Source: Kingdonia uniflora (Eukaryota; Streptophyta; Magnoliopsida; Ranunculales; Circaeasteraceae). From it: a stretch of DNA of 64,000 bases. The position numbers and the translations under genes were made by a program. The DNA lies in assembly GCA_014058105.1 (NCBI GenBank), contig JACGCM010002671.1, forward strand, positions 806,001 through 870,000, read 5' to 3'. Shown in pieces: positions 10,285 to 21,833 of the stretch. Position 1 is the first letter of the stretch. Each line of letters opens with the position of its first letter. The notes beneath the pieces are model-generated. The model was not told the DNA's origin, did not search any database, and saw nothing but the letters and a program-made list of their open reading frames with translations.

Positions 10285-11000
10285 CTTGAAGAGCTTCAAG
10301 GTCGTACCCGAGTATTATCAAATCGAAGGGTTGACATGACACTTGGGTTAAACCAAGAAATGTACTGGACTTCAAAAGCCTGAGCCTGAACGAAGCATTG
10401 TGTGGTCACCCCTAATGTAGTCCTGAGGGTCCAATCTGTCGATCAGTATTGCCCCTTGGGTTGGCTCGAATTTGAAACTTGAAAAACTTTGAGGTCGCCC
10501 CAAGTATCAGTCGGGTCGAAGGGTTGACATGATGTTTCAATTAGATCAACAAATTTACTAGACTTCAAAGGTCACCCCCAGGTCTGTCCGTAGGATTGAG
10601 CCTAAGTAAAGCATTATGTGGTCGCCCCTAATGCATTCCTGAGGGTCCGGTCTGTCGACCATCCATGCCCCTCGAGTTTACTCGAATTGAAAACTTGATA
10701 AACTTCGAGGTCGCTGCCAAGTATCAGTCAGATCGAAGGGTTGACATGGTACTTGGGTTAGCCAAGAAATTTACTAGACTTTAAAGGTCACCCCCGGGTC
10801 TGTCTGCGGGATTGAGCCTTAGTGAACCATTATGTGGTCGCCCCTAATGCATTCCTGAGGGTCCGGTCTTTCAACCATTCATGCCCCTCGAGTTTGCTCG
10901 AATTAGAAACTTGAAAAACTTTGAGGTCGCCCCCAAGTATCTGTCAGGCCGAAGGGTTAACGTGATAGTTATGTTAGACCAAGAAATTCACTTGGAAGGT
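10285..11000. repeat. A tandem repeats between pol and the antisense genes
   Basis: Four units start at 10285, 10478, 10694 and 10910 (spacings 193, 216 and 216; the last unit is partial). Each begins CTTGAAAAACTT.GAGGTCG and holds CCCCAAGTATCAGTC, TCGAAGGGTTGAC and GAGGGTCCGGTCT blocks. The same unit is repeated in C (42034-42895) and, inverted in keeping with its opposite orientation, in D (53245-53690). It does not look coding. Confidence 0.8.
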
Positions 11001-11061
11001 AGGACATGAAGCTCTGAGGGTAAAAAAATATGTTTATTGATTATATTGTATTTACATCAGT

Positions 11062-12110
11062 TTAACAAGATTGTGGTCGAGGCCTGTGGTATGAGACTAA
11101 CTGCATTGTGTTCCATGGGTTAGGTAGAGGCTCCTTCGCTTCTATCATTAGATAATAGGATCCTTTACCGGTTTTGTCGTACATGACATAAGTTCCTTCC
11201 CAGGACTCGGCTAGCTTGTCGGTATTCCAAGGCTTCGAAGATGGTGTGACTCGTCGGAGCACCAAATCTTCTATATTGAAACTGCGTAGTCAAACTCTAT
11301 TGTTGTATGACTTCTGGAGAAAGAGGTGGTAACGGCCGAGGTTTGCTATAGCTCTGTCCCTGGTTTCATAAATCCATAACATATTACATCCAAGTTCAAA
11401 CTCATTATCTTCGTCGGGTAGGTCGGGATCGTGTGTTGGAACTACGAACTGGGTAGGCAGCATAACTTCGATACCATAAGCCAGGGGGAAAGGAATGCAG
11501 CCCGTCGCCTTTCTAGGTGTTCTACGATAGGCCCATAGTACATGTTGTAGTTCTTGAATCCATCGACCTTTCTTCTCATCCATACGCTTCTTAAGACCAT
11601 CGACTATAGTTGTATTGATTGTTTTGACCGGACCATTCCCCTGTGGGTAATAAGGTGTGGATGGGGAAAGGATGATGTTATACTTCTTGGGGAAATTGCA
11701 AACTTTGTTCCCAACAAACTGTACACCATTGTCACATCGAATCATGTGAGGCCAGCCAAAATGTGTGATAATATCTTTCCCTAAGAACTTGATGACTTCT
11801 TCTTCTCTGGTTCGACTCAAAGGCAAGGCTTCGACCCATTTAGTAAAGTAATCTGTGGCCACTAGGTGGTGTTCTTGTATACCCGAAGCATTAGGAAAAG
11901 GGCCTACTATATCATTCGCCCATCGTTTAAAGGGCCAAGCGACTTAGCCGCAATGGAGGTCTTGTGAAGTGTTTCGGATGTCATGAGCGTGACGTTGGCA
12001 TTTGTTGCAGTGCTTCGCGTACTCTTTGGCTTGTTTCTTCATATTAGGCTAGAATAAACCTTGTGTTATGGCTCGAAGAGCCATAGGTTGACCAGTAGTG
12101 TGAGCACCAC
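11062..12110 (-). pseudogene. A integrase
   Basis: From right to left: a zinc-binding part (about 12060-11960) with H-C..C reading KHCNKCQRHAHDI; the core (11870-11290, open for 190 residues) with ATDYFTKW (first Asp), RCDNGVQF (second Asp) and STPYYPQGNG; then a C-terminal part (11265-11062) with ESWEGTY and L..PWN.MQL. In the core the third catalytic position, Glu in GNGxxExxN, appears as Lys (GNGPVKTIN), so the DDE triad is broken. Stops split the three parts. It lies last in pol, as in all Ty3/gypsy elements. Confidence 0.85.
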
Positions 12111-12389
12111 AGGTACCTTCCTGGAGTTCGGTGAGTATGGTATTAGCTTCGTTTTGGGAGATGCACCGGAGGTGTACACCATTCAGGGATTTGCAGTGTA
12201 ATCCTTCTTTGAGAATGGTGTATTTACGTCAGTTTTCTAGTAAATAACATTTAGCTTTGGGATCCTCTGGGAGAGTAGAACTGTTGAATTAAGCAAGAAA
12301 CGGTGTTCGCCAGTCATCGGGATCAAGAATCTCGCCCCCAATTTCGATGGCATTAACTTCCATCTGGTCGATACTTGGGCGTTTGAGTA

Positions 12390-12830
12390 CTTTGATATGA
12401 AGTGTTCGAGATTCAGACTAGCCTAACATGGCTGTTATATAGGCGAGGGCATCGACATGTCTATTTTCGCCTCGAGGGTAATATTTAATTGAAGACTTTT
12501 CAGGAAATCGATTCATGCGCTGGCGGACGAGAGCAGCATACTCAGCCATGCGACTGTTTGCCTGATTTATACCAGTGTACTACCTCTGAACAAGTTAAAA
12601 ATTGGTAAATACTGTAAGTTTTGGAACACCAAGTTCGAGGGCGAGATTGAGGCCCTATATCAGGGCTTCATACTCAGCCTCGTTATTAAAACATTCAAAG
12701 TTTAACTTGACGGCCTTTTCGATTTTGTCATTATAGGGGGTAACTAGGACAACGCCGATCCCCAAACCGTTAGGTCCGCGGATCCATCTGAAAAAAGACG
12801 CCAACCCATGTTAGGGTTCTAAGGGTTGTT
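12390..12830 (-). pseudogene. A archaeal-type RNase H
   Basis: The minus strand reads GLGIGVVLVTP, then NNEAEYEALI, a TVFTNF stretch where D-S is expected, R.MNRFPEKSSI and GENRHVDALAYI. This is the second RNase H that marks Tat elements. The usual FTDSQL motif is FTNF here, so a catalytic Asp is lost, and stops interrupt the frame. It lies between the reverse transcriptase RNase H and integrase. Confidence 0.75.
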
Positions 12831-12839
12831 CTGTTCGGG

Positions 12840-14060
12840 TTGGTCTTTGGGTAGATCATCTTCATGGTCTTCCCAGTCAATGTCTTCGACAGGGAAGTCG
12901 GCAAGAAAATTAGCGACTGCTTGGCCTTTCTGAGATATCTATTTTTTGAAGGTGATGTCGTGTTCATCGTGATAGACGGACCACTCTTGTACCCGTCTGG
13001 ATTTGTCATTCTTGCTGAAGAGCAATCGCTCGAGCTTTCTATATCGAGTCTCAGCAGGTGTCAGAGTTTTGTTGATAAAGTACACGGGTTTCTCGATGAT
13101 GGATTCGAGTCGAATAAGGACTGAACTGATAAAAGTGTCTCTGACTGCCAGGTATAAAGAAAACATCTCACTTTCGATGGGGGTGATGATGATGGGTGGC
13201 CAACCAAGGCATGTTTTGAGTTCGAGGAGGGCCTGTTCACAATCAGGTGTCCAATTGATTTCGGGGTTGTTCTTCTTTTTGGCCTTGTGGGCGCCTTGAT
13301 CCTGTAAGAGGGAGAAAGGCCAAGCATAACGGTCAGAGGATTTTAAAATAAAATGGTTGACAGTGGCTATCTTGCCAGATACCTTTTGGACATCTTTTTT
13401 GGTTCGAGACGAAGGCATATTGATAAGGGCGCGGATATGAGTGGGATCAATCTCGATACCTCGTTTGCTGATGAGATGGCCTATGAATTTGCCCGAAGAT
13501 GCGCCAAATTGGCATCTGTTTGGGTTTAGGTTCAGTGATATGTTTAAATTATCGAGAAGACTTCGGTTAGGTCCTGAATGTGGGTGTATTATTGGAGGCT
13601 TTTGCATAACATGTCATCGATGTAAACTTTGGCCGACTTGCCAAGAAAAGGTTTAAACATGGTGGTAACAAGCCGGTTGTAAGTGGCACTTACATTTTTG
13701 AGGCCAAAGAGCATGACGTTAAAATAGTAAAGGCATTGTTCAGTGATAAAAGAAGATTTAAGTTGATTCTCGGGAAGAAGGGTACCTAATTGTAACCGAA
13801 ACCGCGTCTATCATCGATAATCATTTATGACCGGCTGTGGGATCCAGGAGGACTAAAATGATTGGGAGAGGAAAACTATTCTTCGGTGTATGCATATTTA
13901 GGTCAGTGAAGTCGACGCAAATTCGGATCTTGCCATTCTTCTTGGGGACAACAACAATGTTTGAAATTCTGTCGACGTACTTGACATCTCTAATAAAACC
14001 TACGAATAGAAGTTTTTTGACTTTGAGATTTATAGTTTTTTGAAGTTTCAGGGTCAACGT
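12840..14060 (-). pseudogene. A reverse transcriptase and RNase H
   Basis: The start (14057 down) reads LQKTINLKVKKLL, GFIRDVKY, VPKKNGKIRICVDFTDLN. YIDDML, the intact polymerase motif, lies near 13640-13620. CQFGASSGKFIGHLISKRGIEIDP (split here as a long block at 13500-13440), then EINWTPDCEQALLELK, PVYFINKTLTPAETRYRKLERLL follow in one open frame (13607-12939). The frame is broken between 13820 and 13610. Length and order fit the family. Confidence 0.85.
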
Positions 14061-14389
14061 ACGCTTCTTCTGCTTTACGACTGTTAAGTAAGGGATGAGG
14101 TCAAGTAGATGGCATGCTAAAGTGGGGTCCAGGCGAAGACGTTTTTATTTGCTCGAAGAAACTTGGTGAGTTCGCGGATTTCAGCCGTATCCTGAAAAGT
14201 ACCAATGAATGTACCTCGACCAGGACCGTCGAGTTTGATAAAGACAGTAGGTTCAATGGGTGTGGTAGATGGCTTTGAAGGTATGGGGAGAAAGAGATAT
14301 TGATTGCTATGGTTTGACAAGTTTTTAGCTTTGATCAATCTCTGGGTGCTCGCATGAAGGGGCAAGGCGTTGGGAGCCTTTCATGTTTC

Positions 14390-14725
14390 ACGTGCCACAA
14401 GGGGTAGAGAAACAAAGTATTTGGTGGTAATTCAAACGTATGGCCCTCATGGCATGGAGCCAGTCGTGCCTAGATATTCAGATTTCTTGTCGATAGCGAG
14501 AAAGATGGTTTAGAGGGTAACTGGTCCTATAGTAACAGGGAGGCTAATGCGACCGATGGCGACTTCGGTGGCGCCATTGATGCCTTTGAGTTCGACATTA
14601 GCCGGGGTGATGAGGTTTTTTACCTGGCTCAAGCAGTCTGGAGGAACAGTACGTCAACTGCACTGTCCATGTCAATGAGCATGGTATGGAGGACGAGGTG
14701 CTCGACCTTGATCATAATGACCAAG
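14390..14725 (-). pseudogene. A protease
   Basis: The minus strand reads KVEHLVLHTMLID followed by MDSAVDVLF, where other copies have TGSAADVLF, so the catalytic D-T-G has become D-M-D. Downstream a damaged flap and C-terminal region follows. The homologous region of B (34414-34782) is open with an intact DTG. The position between gag and reverse transcriptase is as expected. Confidence 0.65.
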
Positions 14726-15059
14726 GGATCAGAGTGAGGGAAGCAAACATGGGAAGTATCATAGTCGATAAAGGAAATACCCTCGGGTTAAGGGTATTGG
14801 CTCGATTCTGGCAGAAGGATGGGTAGCTTCTCCTGGTAGGTAAGCTTGTAACATTTTTCGACACGCTTGCGCTTGCATTTAGTATGTCCGCTGTTGATAT
14901 TGTTGACTTCGATGAGATGGAGTTGGAAAATATGTACCTCGGCTGGGTCGGCAGGTGGGGCGGGTTGAGGCGTAAGATATGACCCATCGAGGTAGCTGGG
15001 AAGATCAACGATGTATCGATGCAGATGTCCTACTTTAAAGATCATCTCTAGAGAACGTT

Positions 15060-15900
15060 AGAGAGTATAACATTTATTGGTAGCATGACAATAATACTTG
15101 TGATTTTGGCAGTTAGGCTTGTCTTTCCTGACCTCGATGGGGTAGGGGGTACGCCAAATAGGGTCAACCTGAATTTGTGGGAGAATGATATTGATAGGAG
15201 CAGTGAGCTTGGGAATGATCGGCCTGGGTCATTTTTTGTGGGCCTTAGACGGGGTATCATCAGAGTGTGGGCACTTGTAGCTCTCAGTGTCCTGTGATAC
15301 AGCAGAAACCATGGGCGTAGAAGGTTGTCGAGGTTCATTACGGTTGGTGGTCAAAGTTTGCCCCTGGCGGCTGGATTCGCGATGGCGTTCGAGGTCGATG
15401 TATCCGTTAACATTAGATAACATCTCCTCAAGGGTTCGTGCTTTGTGAAGTACGATGTACTCCTTGACACAGCTATGATCTGGTAGAGCGTTAAAGTACA
15501 CGAGGACAACATTCGCCCAGTCAAGGTTTTCGATTTTACACGACTCATCGAGAAGCTGCTTGGTGAAAGCTTCAAGCGTTTCATTGCAGGATTTACGGAA
15601 GTTGAAGAGAGCGCCGACGCGGATCTTACGGTCTTTGGTAAAGGCAAACTGGGCGATAAAAAGGCTCGACAATTGTTCGAAACTTTAAATCGAGCTGTTA
15701 TTGAGACTGTGGTACCATTTGAGGGGGCCATCTGTTAAACTGGTGGGGAGCATGCGACAAAAAATATGGTCGGCTATAGAATATAGACTTAAGGCATATT
15801 GGAATTCGAGGACGCAAGACTGAGGGTCAGGGTTGTGGTATTTGTTGATTTTGAGTATATGGAAATTGGGAGGCACTTCGATCGCGAGGAGTTTGGGACA
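15060..15900 (-). pseudogene. A gag capsid and zinc knuckle
   Basis: The capsid begins near 15876 with PPNFHILKINKY..PDPQS, then RMLPTSLTDGPLKWYHSL and FIAQFAF, and ends in EEMLSNVNGYIDLERHRES (about 15400). A knuckle-like C..H....C....C stretch (CQNHKYYCHATNKC) lies near 15110-15070. This is the plant retrotransposon gag pattern. A frame change at about 15680 separates the two main open parts. The protein would package RNA in the particle. Confidence 0.8.
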
Positions 15901-16630
15901 GATATGGTTGTTTAGCCAACTCCGAGAGTTCGGTGTGGGGCTCGCGCTGACACAAATAGCTGCACAGATTTTTTGATCGAGTTCTTACTGAGTAAGGTAG
16001 GCAAGGTGAGGGGGAGAACACTGGGGTCGGGGGGAAGAGGTTGAAGGTTCAGAGTGTATTCAACGCTACTCTCCCCAAGACGTTCTCCAGCAGGGTGACA
16101 TTTTGGGTATCGGGTAGTTCGAAGATTGGAGTCGGAAGAATCCTCTGTGGGGTGTACACCAAGGTAGATTGAACCGGTAAGTAGAATGGTGGGAGCACCC
16201 TCGGAGCCAAGGTGGACCGGGAGAAGCTTAACTTGGGGTGAGGCCTAAGGCAAACGCGGGCTGAAAGGCGAGAAGGAATTGGTACCCGGAATCGCAGAGA
16301 AGCGTCCTGGGTGTGGACCTGCTAGAGCTCTTGAACTGTGTGGCAAGGTTTGTCAAGGGCACGATGTTGGCGCTCGTTCTCATCCAAACGGCGCTGCCAT
16401 TCGGCCCCGAGCTCGTTGCGTCTGTCTTCACGTTCAAGGCGTAGCTGATTGGCATGGTACTCTTCGGCTTAAGCAAACTACTGACTGATAAGTGCGAGAT
16501 GGGTGGCTATGCCGTCGGTGGGAGTTCCGACAAAACCATAAGTGGGGCGAAGGATGGGGGCCATTAAGTATGGCTGTGAGGGGTAGAAGGAGGAAGAGAA
16601 AAGAGGCGAAGGGAGTTGGGGAGGGTGGGT
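15901..16630 (-). other. A gag leader
   Basis: The stretch between the PBS and the gag core. Minus-strand frames give proline-rich, serine-rich and charged segments resembling those of B and C at the same place, but stops interrupt them and no start codon can be chosen. Plus-strand ORFs here are shadows. Confidence 0.45.
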
Positions 16631-16648
16631 ATAGCACAGACGGCGCCA
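16631..16648 (-). other. A primer-binding site
   Basis: On the minus strand TGGCGCCGTCTGTGCTAT follows the LTR end CCCCTACA after the two bases TT. It fixes 16651-17397 as the 5' LTR. Confidence 0.85.
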
Positions 16649-16650
16649 AA

Positions 16651-17397
16651 TGTAGGGGTTAAGTATCTTATGAGGGGAAACTGGCTTTTACACCACAGGG
16701 TTGATCTCTAACTAGGATTTGCATGCATCTAAATAGCAATAATAAGTGATACTACTGAGATAATATACTTGTGTAGAGGCCTATTATGGGTTACTCCACG
16801 AACTCTAGTGAGGATTTTAAGGAGAAATGATATATATCGAGTTAGTCGAAGAATCGAGAGTTAAGTCGTTATAGGGTATTCGAAGGTAATCCTGTAAGGC
16901 TTTGCGGGAGAGTTTTTCTAACCCCCTCATAGTGCCTCTTCCTTCATATTTATGGGATATAGAAAGAACTGAGTCACCATGGGAGGTCAAGTTGCATGTA
17001 TATCCTTTTGGGACAACTGACTTGTACCCAGAGTCGGTTCTAACACTGTAGCTTTTTGGTCTGACATTGTAGCTGCTGGTTCTGGCATTCTAGTTGCTGG
17101 TTCTGGCGCAGTAGTTATCGAGGGGCTTGTTTCTCTATTATGTTTGGTAAGATGGCTGTCTGACGTGTCTTACTTCAACCATGTACGTCCATGGCCGAAG
17201 TATTTCTGGTACAGGTACCGAGTTCCGGCGCTGCTCTTCTATCATTGATTAAAGCAATTATCTTCGATGATTCCTTCAAGTGTTCGATTAGTCTCGAAAG
17301 GCTTCGTGAGCTTAGTTATTGTCTTACCGGGCTTCGAGTCTCTAGGTAGGCTTCAAGTATTCGACTGGCGTTAGAAAACTGTTAGTAGGCTCCTACA
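16651..17397 (-). repeat. A 5' LTR
   Basis: Plus strand TGTAGGGGTT...GGCTCCTACA. It aligns along its length with 5289-6048. CAGCG follows at 17398-17402, the right-hand target duplication. The U3 hairpin is present near 17172-17201 but its right arm has decayed (GGCCGAAG for GGTCAAAG). Confidence 0.9.
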
Positions 17398-17664
17398 CAG
17401 CGAACTTTCTGACATCAAAAAAAAAAAAAACTTTAAAGCCCACCAAAAATTAACAAAGTTTGGCATCTTATGTTGCAAATAGAGAAATCTAAACAAATTT
17501 TAGGAGAAAGCAATGAAATATTTAATTACCAACCTTGTTGGAACTAACTAAAGTTTGACAGCAAATATCTGCAAGTAGCTACTGCAAATCTCTTTTAATC
17601 AAATAGAACAAGATGTTAAATTGGCAATTTTTTGTTGATGAAACTCCAATCTTTCCTTTACAGT

Positions 17665-17702
17665 GGAGAGTGAGAGAGAGATAGAGAGAGAGAGAGAAAG
17701 AT

Positions 17703-17739
<37 letters not shown>

Positions 17740-17752
17740 TATAGAGAGAAAT
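17665..17752. repeat. (GA)n microsatellite
   Basis: About 88 bp of nearly pure GA repeats with a few A or T interruptions, on the plus strand. Confidence 0.9.
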
Positions 17753-18151
17753 ATACCTTTATGGGTTTTATATGAGAAATGAGTTGGGGATTATGGAGTA
17801 ATTGCGAATGGCATTAGAAAAAACTTGCGGGGAAATGAAAGAGTCCTTGAGTAACTGCAACATTTTGAAGGAAGGTTTCATTTCTAACTATTTTTGTACA
17901 TATATCATGCTTCACAGAAATTTAATAAATCCAGTGCATATAAAATGTCCTTAAGATGGAATTTGGGTGGCTATTGATTAAATTGTGTATTCCTGAGTGC
18001 ACTTGTAGTACCAATTAGAACATCTCACTTGGTTTTTGAGTGCCATGTAGGATTTTCGTCCTCCAACAGTAACTTACTCACTTGATTTTTATCTTCAAAA
18101 AGCAAGGTATAACCTTTCTTTTCAAGGTGCAACCATGCTTTTTTATGTCCC

Positions 18152-18308
18152 GATCGGGCGCTCAAGTGTTGGACGTCTGCTTGTTTTCTAATCGAGCGCC
18201 TAAGGTTTGGGCGCCCAATTATTTTTTTTCAAAAAAATTTAAATCGGACGCCAAAGATTTAGGTGTCCAATTGTTTTGTTTTGTTTTTTTTAAATCAAAT
18301 CGGATGCC
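18152..18308. repeat. Degenerate tandem repeat with ATCGGRCGCC words
   Basis: Related units start at 18152, about 18190, 18243 and 18299. Each holds an ATCGGGCGC-like word, a TTTGGGCGCCCAATT-like word and a T-rich stretch. Spacing is uneven (about 38, 52 and 56). Confidence 0.45.
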
Positions 18309-18947
18309 TAATAATAAGGAGGTTGATAAATAAAAATTTTGGGTACACAATATTTAGACGTTTATAAAAAACCAACTGAGGTACTATTGGATTTAATTAG
18401 ACCTCACTCAATTGAATTTAGGTTTTTGGTTTTTTACCCAACTAAGTGAGGTACTTTAGGAAATTCTCTTATAAACAAGATATCATCGTGTACTAAAACT
18501 AGGTCTAGATAAGAAATTTTGTGTCTGATATAGGCATATAGCCTCTTTTCATACCAACAGAAAGAATATATCAAAAGCGCTAACCCTTGATGATTATTGG
18601 CATGAAGGGGCTCGATGGGCATCCAATATTTTCCATGAACATATAACCTAAAAGAAGCAAGGATGTGGTCAGCATTTCAGGGATTTCATTTCAACTTTCC
18701 GGTTGGAAAAAAATATTTCAATTTAATGAAAGAGCAAAAATTATAAATAGATGAAAAAAGGTAGGTGTCTTTGTCAATAATTCATAGAAAATATTGTCTC
18801 AAAAGAAAAGTGTATTCAAAAGAGTCCTGCAAATAATTAATTTATTTAGTTTTAACCATATAATCATGGAAGCAAGTACCAAAGTTGGCGGGTGAGTTTA
18901 ATCACCAATAATTCCACATTCCTAGGAGTTGTTTTCCTTGTGCCTTA

Positions 18948-18970
18948 GAGCATATGCAGCAGTAAAGTCA
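18948..18970 (+). repeat. H left terminal inverted repeat
   Basis: Starts GAGCATATGCAGCAGTAAAG, preceded by target duplication TTA. The GAGCAT..GCAGCAGT form is usual for PIF/Harbinger ends in plants. Confidence 0.75.
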
Positions 18971-19140
18971 GTTTAAACCAATTAAAATGTCTCAACAGTA
19001 ATCCACCTTGATTCTTACACAGTAGTACCAAACCGACCCAGGGTCGTTTGAGCCTAACGCAATAAAGAACTGCATGACATGAATGAACAACTTAGATTTA
19101 GCCACGTGGTTAAATCTTAACGAGCTATATCTGTTGCGAA

Positions 19141-19190
19141 GTTCTGAACTACGCAGCACAACAACCAATCACAAGCAGCCACGTGGCATC
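19141..19190 (+). repeat. H subterminal direct repeat, left copy
   Basis: It begins GTTCTGAAC and ends CCAATCACAAGCAGCCACGTGGCATC after a variable middle. A copy in the same orientation lies at 25160-25210. Both contain CCAATCA and ACGTGGCATC. It may bind transposase; direct rather than inverted orientation is unusual. Confidence 0.55.
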
Positions 19191-19413
19191 AAATTAATAT
19201 TTTTAATGCTAATAAATGTCGTACAACTCAGAAGTGCGTGGCTTGGTGTATAAGAAAAGAATGTATCCTTTCCCTCCCCACATTTTTTTTTGTCATTCCA
19301 CCTTAAAAAACTCTTCCCTCCAAAACCCAGCACCTTAAAAAACTCTTCCCTCCAACCCAACCTCATAAATTTTGTATTTTTCGACCAAATTTTCATCCAT
19401 AAACTCTGACAAA

Positions 19414-21418
19414 ATGATGGGAGAATCGTCATCGCAGCTGCGCAACAAATATCCCAAAAGCAAACGCAATGCTTACACCAAAGTTACGAGTGCGAATGGG
19501 TAAAGATATATTTACGAGTACCTTTCCATTATTACTCAACGTTTACAATCCCATCCTAATTCTTGATGGTTTACACCGAGTGAACATTCTTCTAGAGAAT
19601 TGGGTACATTTTAACATTAGATCGGAGGGCAAACCGATATGATTCCTTTGAAATTCTCATTTTAAAATGTGGTTTTACAAATTTTCAATGAAATGCCCAA
19701 ATTAAATTCTAATGTAATTTTTTTTGTTTGAATGTAGGACCAAGATAATATAATATGCCGATCGCTATACAAGGTATTGAAGTGGTACGAGGTTCTCTCC
19801 AACTATCCATAGATAAAGAAATTGATCGACAATGTGTTTCGTGGAATTTTAATAGATTAAGGTGGGGAATAGTGATAACCGATTGGTTCATGCTCTTATG
19901 GAGCGGTGGTGGCCATCTACCCATATATTTCATTTCCCCAGCGGGGAGCTTGGCTTTACACTGTTAAACTTTGTGATTGCTAACGGCTTTCCCTTATGGA
20001 ATTGGAATCAATCTCCCTTATGACGATAAGTATTTGAATGTCGATAAAGTTTTTGAGTTTTTTTTCTGGGATTTCGTGCAACGGCATAAAGTACAGGAAT
20101 ATTATGTTATTATTTTTAAAGTCGTGTATGAGGGATTTGAATCCAAGAGAAACATATTAAACTTGCAACCCACAATTGGATATTGTGTACGCGAGGGCTT
20201 TTATTGCATACATGATGGGAAATCTATTCTTTACAAATGGCAGCACCCCACTTGCGGTTGGATATCTCGCCTGTGGAAGACGAACATATTATAAGTATGA
20301 CAAAGAATGATTGGGGATCTCCCATCATAGCTGCATTGTAACGGGGACTGTACCTTGCATCAGCAAAAAAAGAATGAGCATGATATGAACTCGTTATTAG
20401 AATTTTGGTCACTTTTGGAGTTTCGGTTCTATGAGTACTGCAGAGTATGGATGTACATTGTGAAGGATCCTAACTTCCGCCATATTTATCCTCGTATGGA
20501 TGCGTGGGCAAAAACAAAGAGGAGTAAATCCGGAGCTGAAATCTACCATTTGATTAAATTAATCATGAACATGATCGAGTGGAAGGATAGAGAAAATATT
20601 GATTCGCAGCTGTGGTTGAGGTCCAGAAATGGAATCCGTGGGGAGGTAAAATATGTGAAAATACTTAGTGCAAAAAGGGTTCTATTTGTATCACTCTCTT
20701 ACAAGAACGGGACTATTTGGTATTTGGGAGAGAGATATACGCGTCAGATCACGGGGGTAGACGGTGTTCCCTATGAACCCCACACCGATATTATAGAGTT
20801 CCTACATTTCGATACTGATATATTGGCGTAATTAAAGGAAATCGAGTACTATGATGCAAACAACTATATCGTTGAAGATGTGGATTATATGGCATATTAG
20901 AGGCACGTTCACCCAAATCTTAGGATTTGTTGCACTTTATTGAAGAGGGCTAGAAATTTGTGGATATTAATGCACGATCTAGTTAGACCTGATTTACGTG
21001 TGCCACAAACTTTGAGTTTAGGTGAATCATCTCAGGTTGAGAACTAAGAAGTGAATGCAACATCAGATTCTCAGGATATTAGATGGTTCATAGCTATGGC
21101 AGGAGCCGACGGAAAGCATAGACGGATACCGATCTCAGCCATCAATGTATAATAGCCATGTCCAGCCAGGTATACTGTGAATGAGTTATAGCAGTAAAGC
21201 ACTAAAATGCGACATGCAGTATATGAAGATTCAAGGCACTATGTTGACCACATAGATGGGGTAGACAAATAGCTGAGACGGTCGCAGGATATTATCCAAC
21301 TTATGGAATAGAGGTTATCTAAGATATCCCTTAGGTATGAGGTAGACCCAGAGGTGCAGTGTACCTTAGATGATAGTCTCGCATGCGGGCGTAGAGCGAG
21401 TAGAGGTCGTCAAGCTTA
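19414..21418 (+). pseudogene. Plant mobile domain (PMD) protein, broken
   Basis: Frame-by-frame reading gives the PMD pattern: ALMERWWPSTHIFHFPSGEL and GFTLLNFVIANGFPLW (19888-20010), a WGSPII.AL.RGLYLASAKK stretch (20310-20370), then FYEYCRVWMYI, YPRMDAWAK, and AKRVLFVSLSYKNGTIWYLG.RYTRQITGVDGVPYEPH within an open frame ending at 20831 (named here as separate blocks). A C-terminal HPNLR and a basic tail run to 21418. Stops and frameshifts are many. A possible first exon (19414-19499) with donor GGGTAAAG and acceptor TGTAG at 19738 fits, but the frame does not join cleanly. PMD proteins (MAIN/MAIL1 type) occur both as host genes and in plant transposons. It lies inside the Harbinger ends. Confidence 0.7.
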
Positions 21419-21833
21419 GGTCTACATTTATTTAGTGCATTTTCCCTACTAGTTAAAACAAAATTTTATGTTATTTGTCTTAAGCTTATTTCGGATCATG
21501 TCAAGTTAAATTCGAATCATTTTAAGTTTATGTAGAATGATGTTTAACTTTATGTTATTTATGTTAACTACCTAGTCTTTTGTATACTTGATGGATGAAA
21601 GGTGTTTGATTTAATTCCATAAGAGATTTCAAGAAGAAGAAAAAAAGTGTTGAGTATATATTGTACACCTGAAAAACACTAAGTGTTGAGTATATATTGT
21701 ACACCTGAGAAGGTGTTTGACTAAATGTCTCAAAGGCAAAAAAGGTAAAAAAATAAATAAATTATGCGTTGAGAGAGAAGGGGGAAGTCTTTGTTCTTCA
21801 TCTTCTAATATTTTTCTATCAATCAATTTTATC

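Larger units (their letters stand above)
5289..17397 (-). mobile_element. Element A: complete Tat-type LTR retrotransposon
   Basis: A 12.1 kb element in minus orientation. Two related LTRs (5289-6048 and 16651-17397) flank a PBS, gag, protease, RT, RNase H, archaeal-type RNase H, integrase, a tandem-repeat spacer, two antisense genes on the plus strand, and a PPT. The flanking 5 bp are CAACG and CAGCG, a duplication with one transition. By eye the two LTRs differ at very roughly one base in five over the first 150 bp, so the insertion is old. Every ORF is damaged. Confidence 0.92.
17398..18947. other. Flank between A and Harbinger element H
   Basis: AT-rich DNA without a convincing gene. It holds a GA microsatellite, a short degenerate tandem repeat (18152-18308) and, around it, inverted words (about 18004-18046 and 18366-18390: CACTTGGTTTTT-like and AAAACCAACTGAGGTAC) that may be the ends of a decayed MITE. 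The small ORFs at 18082-18333 and 18434-18622 look like chance. Confidence 0.5.

Noticed and set aside
18082..18333. 83-residue ORF in the flank
   Set aside because: Low complexity, arising from the tandem repeat at 18152-18308; no motif.
19414..21418. An intact host PMD gene of MAIN type
   Set aside because: Several stops and frameshifts break the domain and it lies within Harbinger ends.
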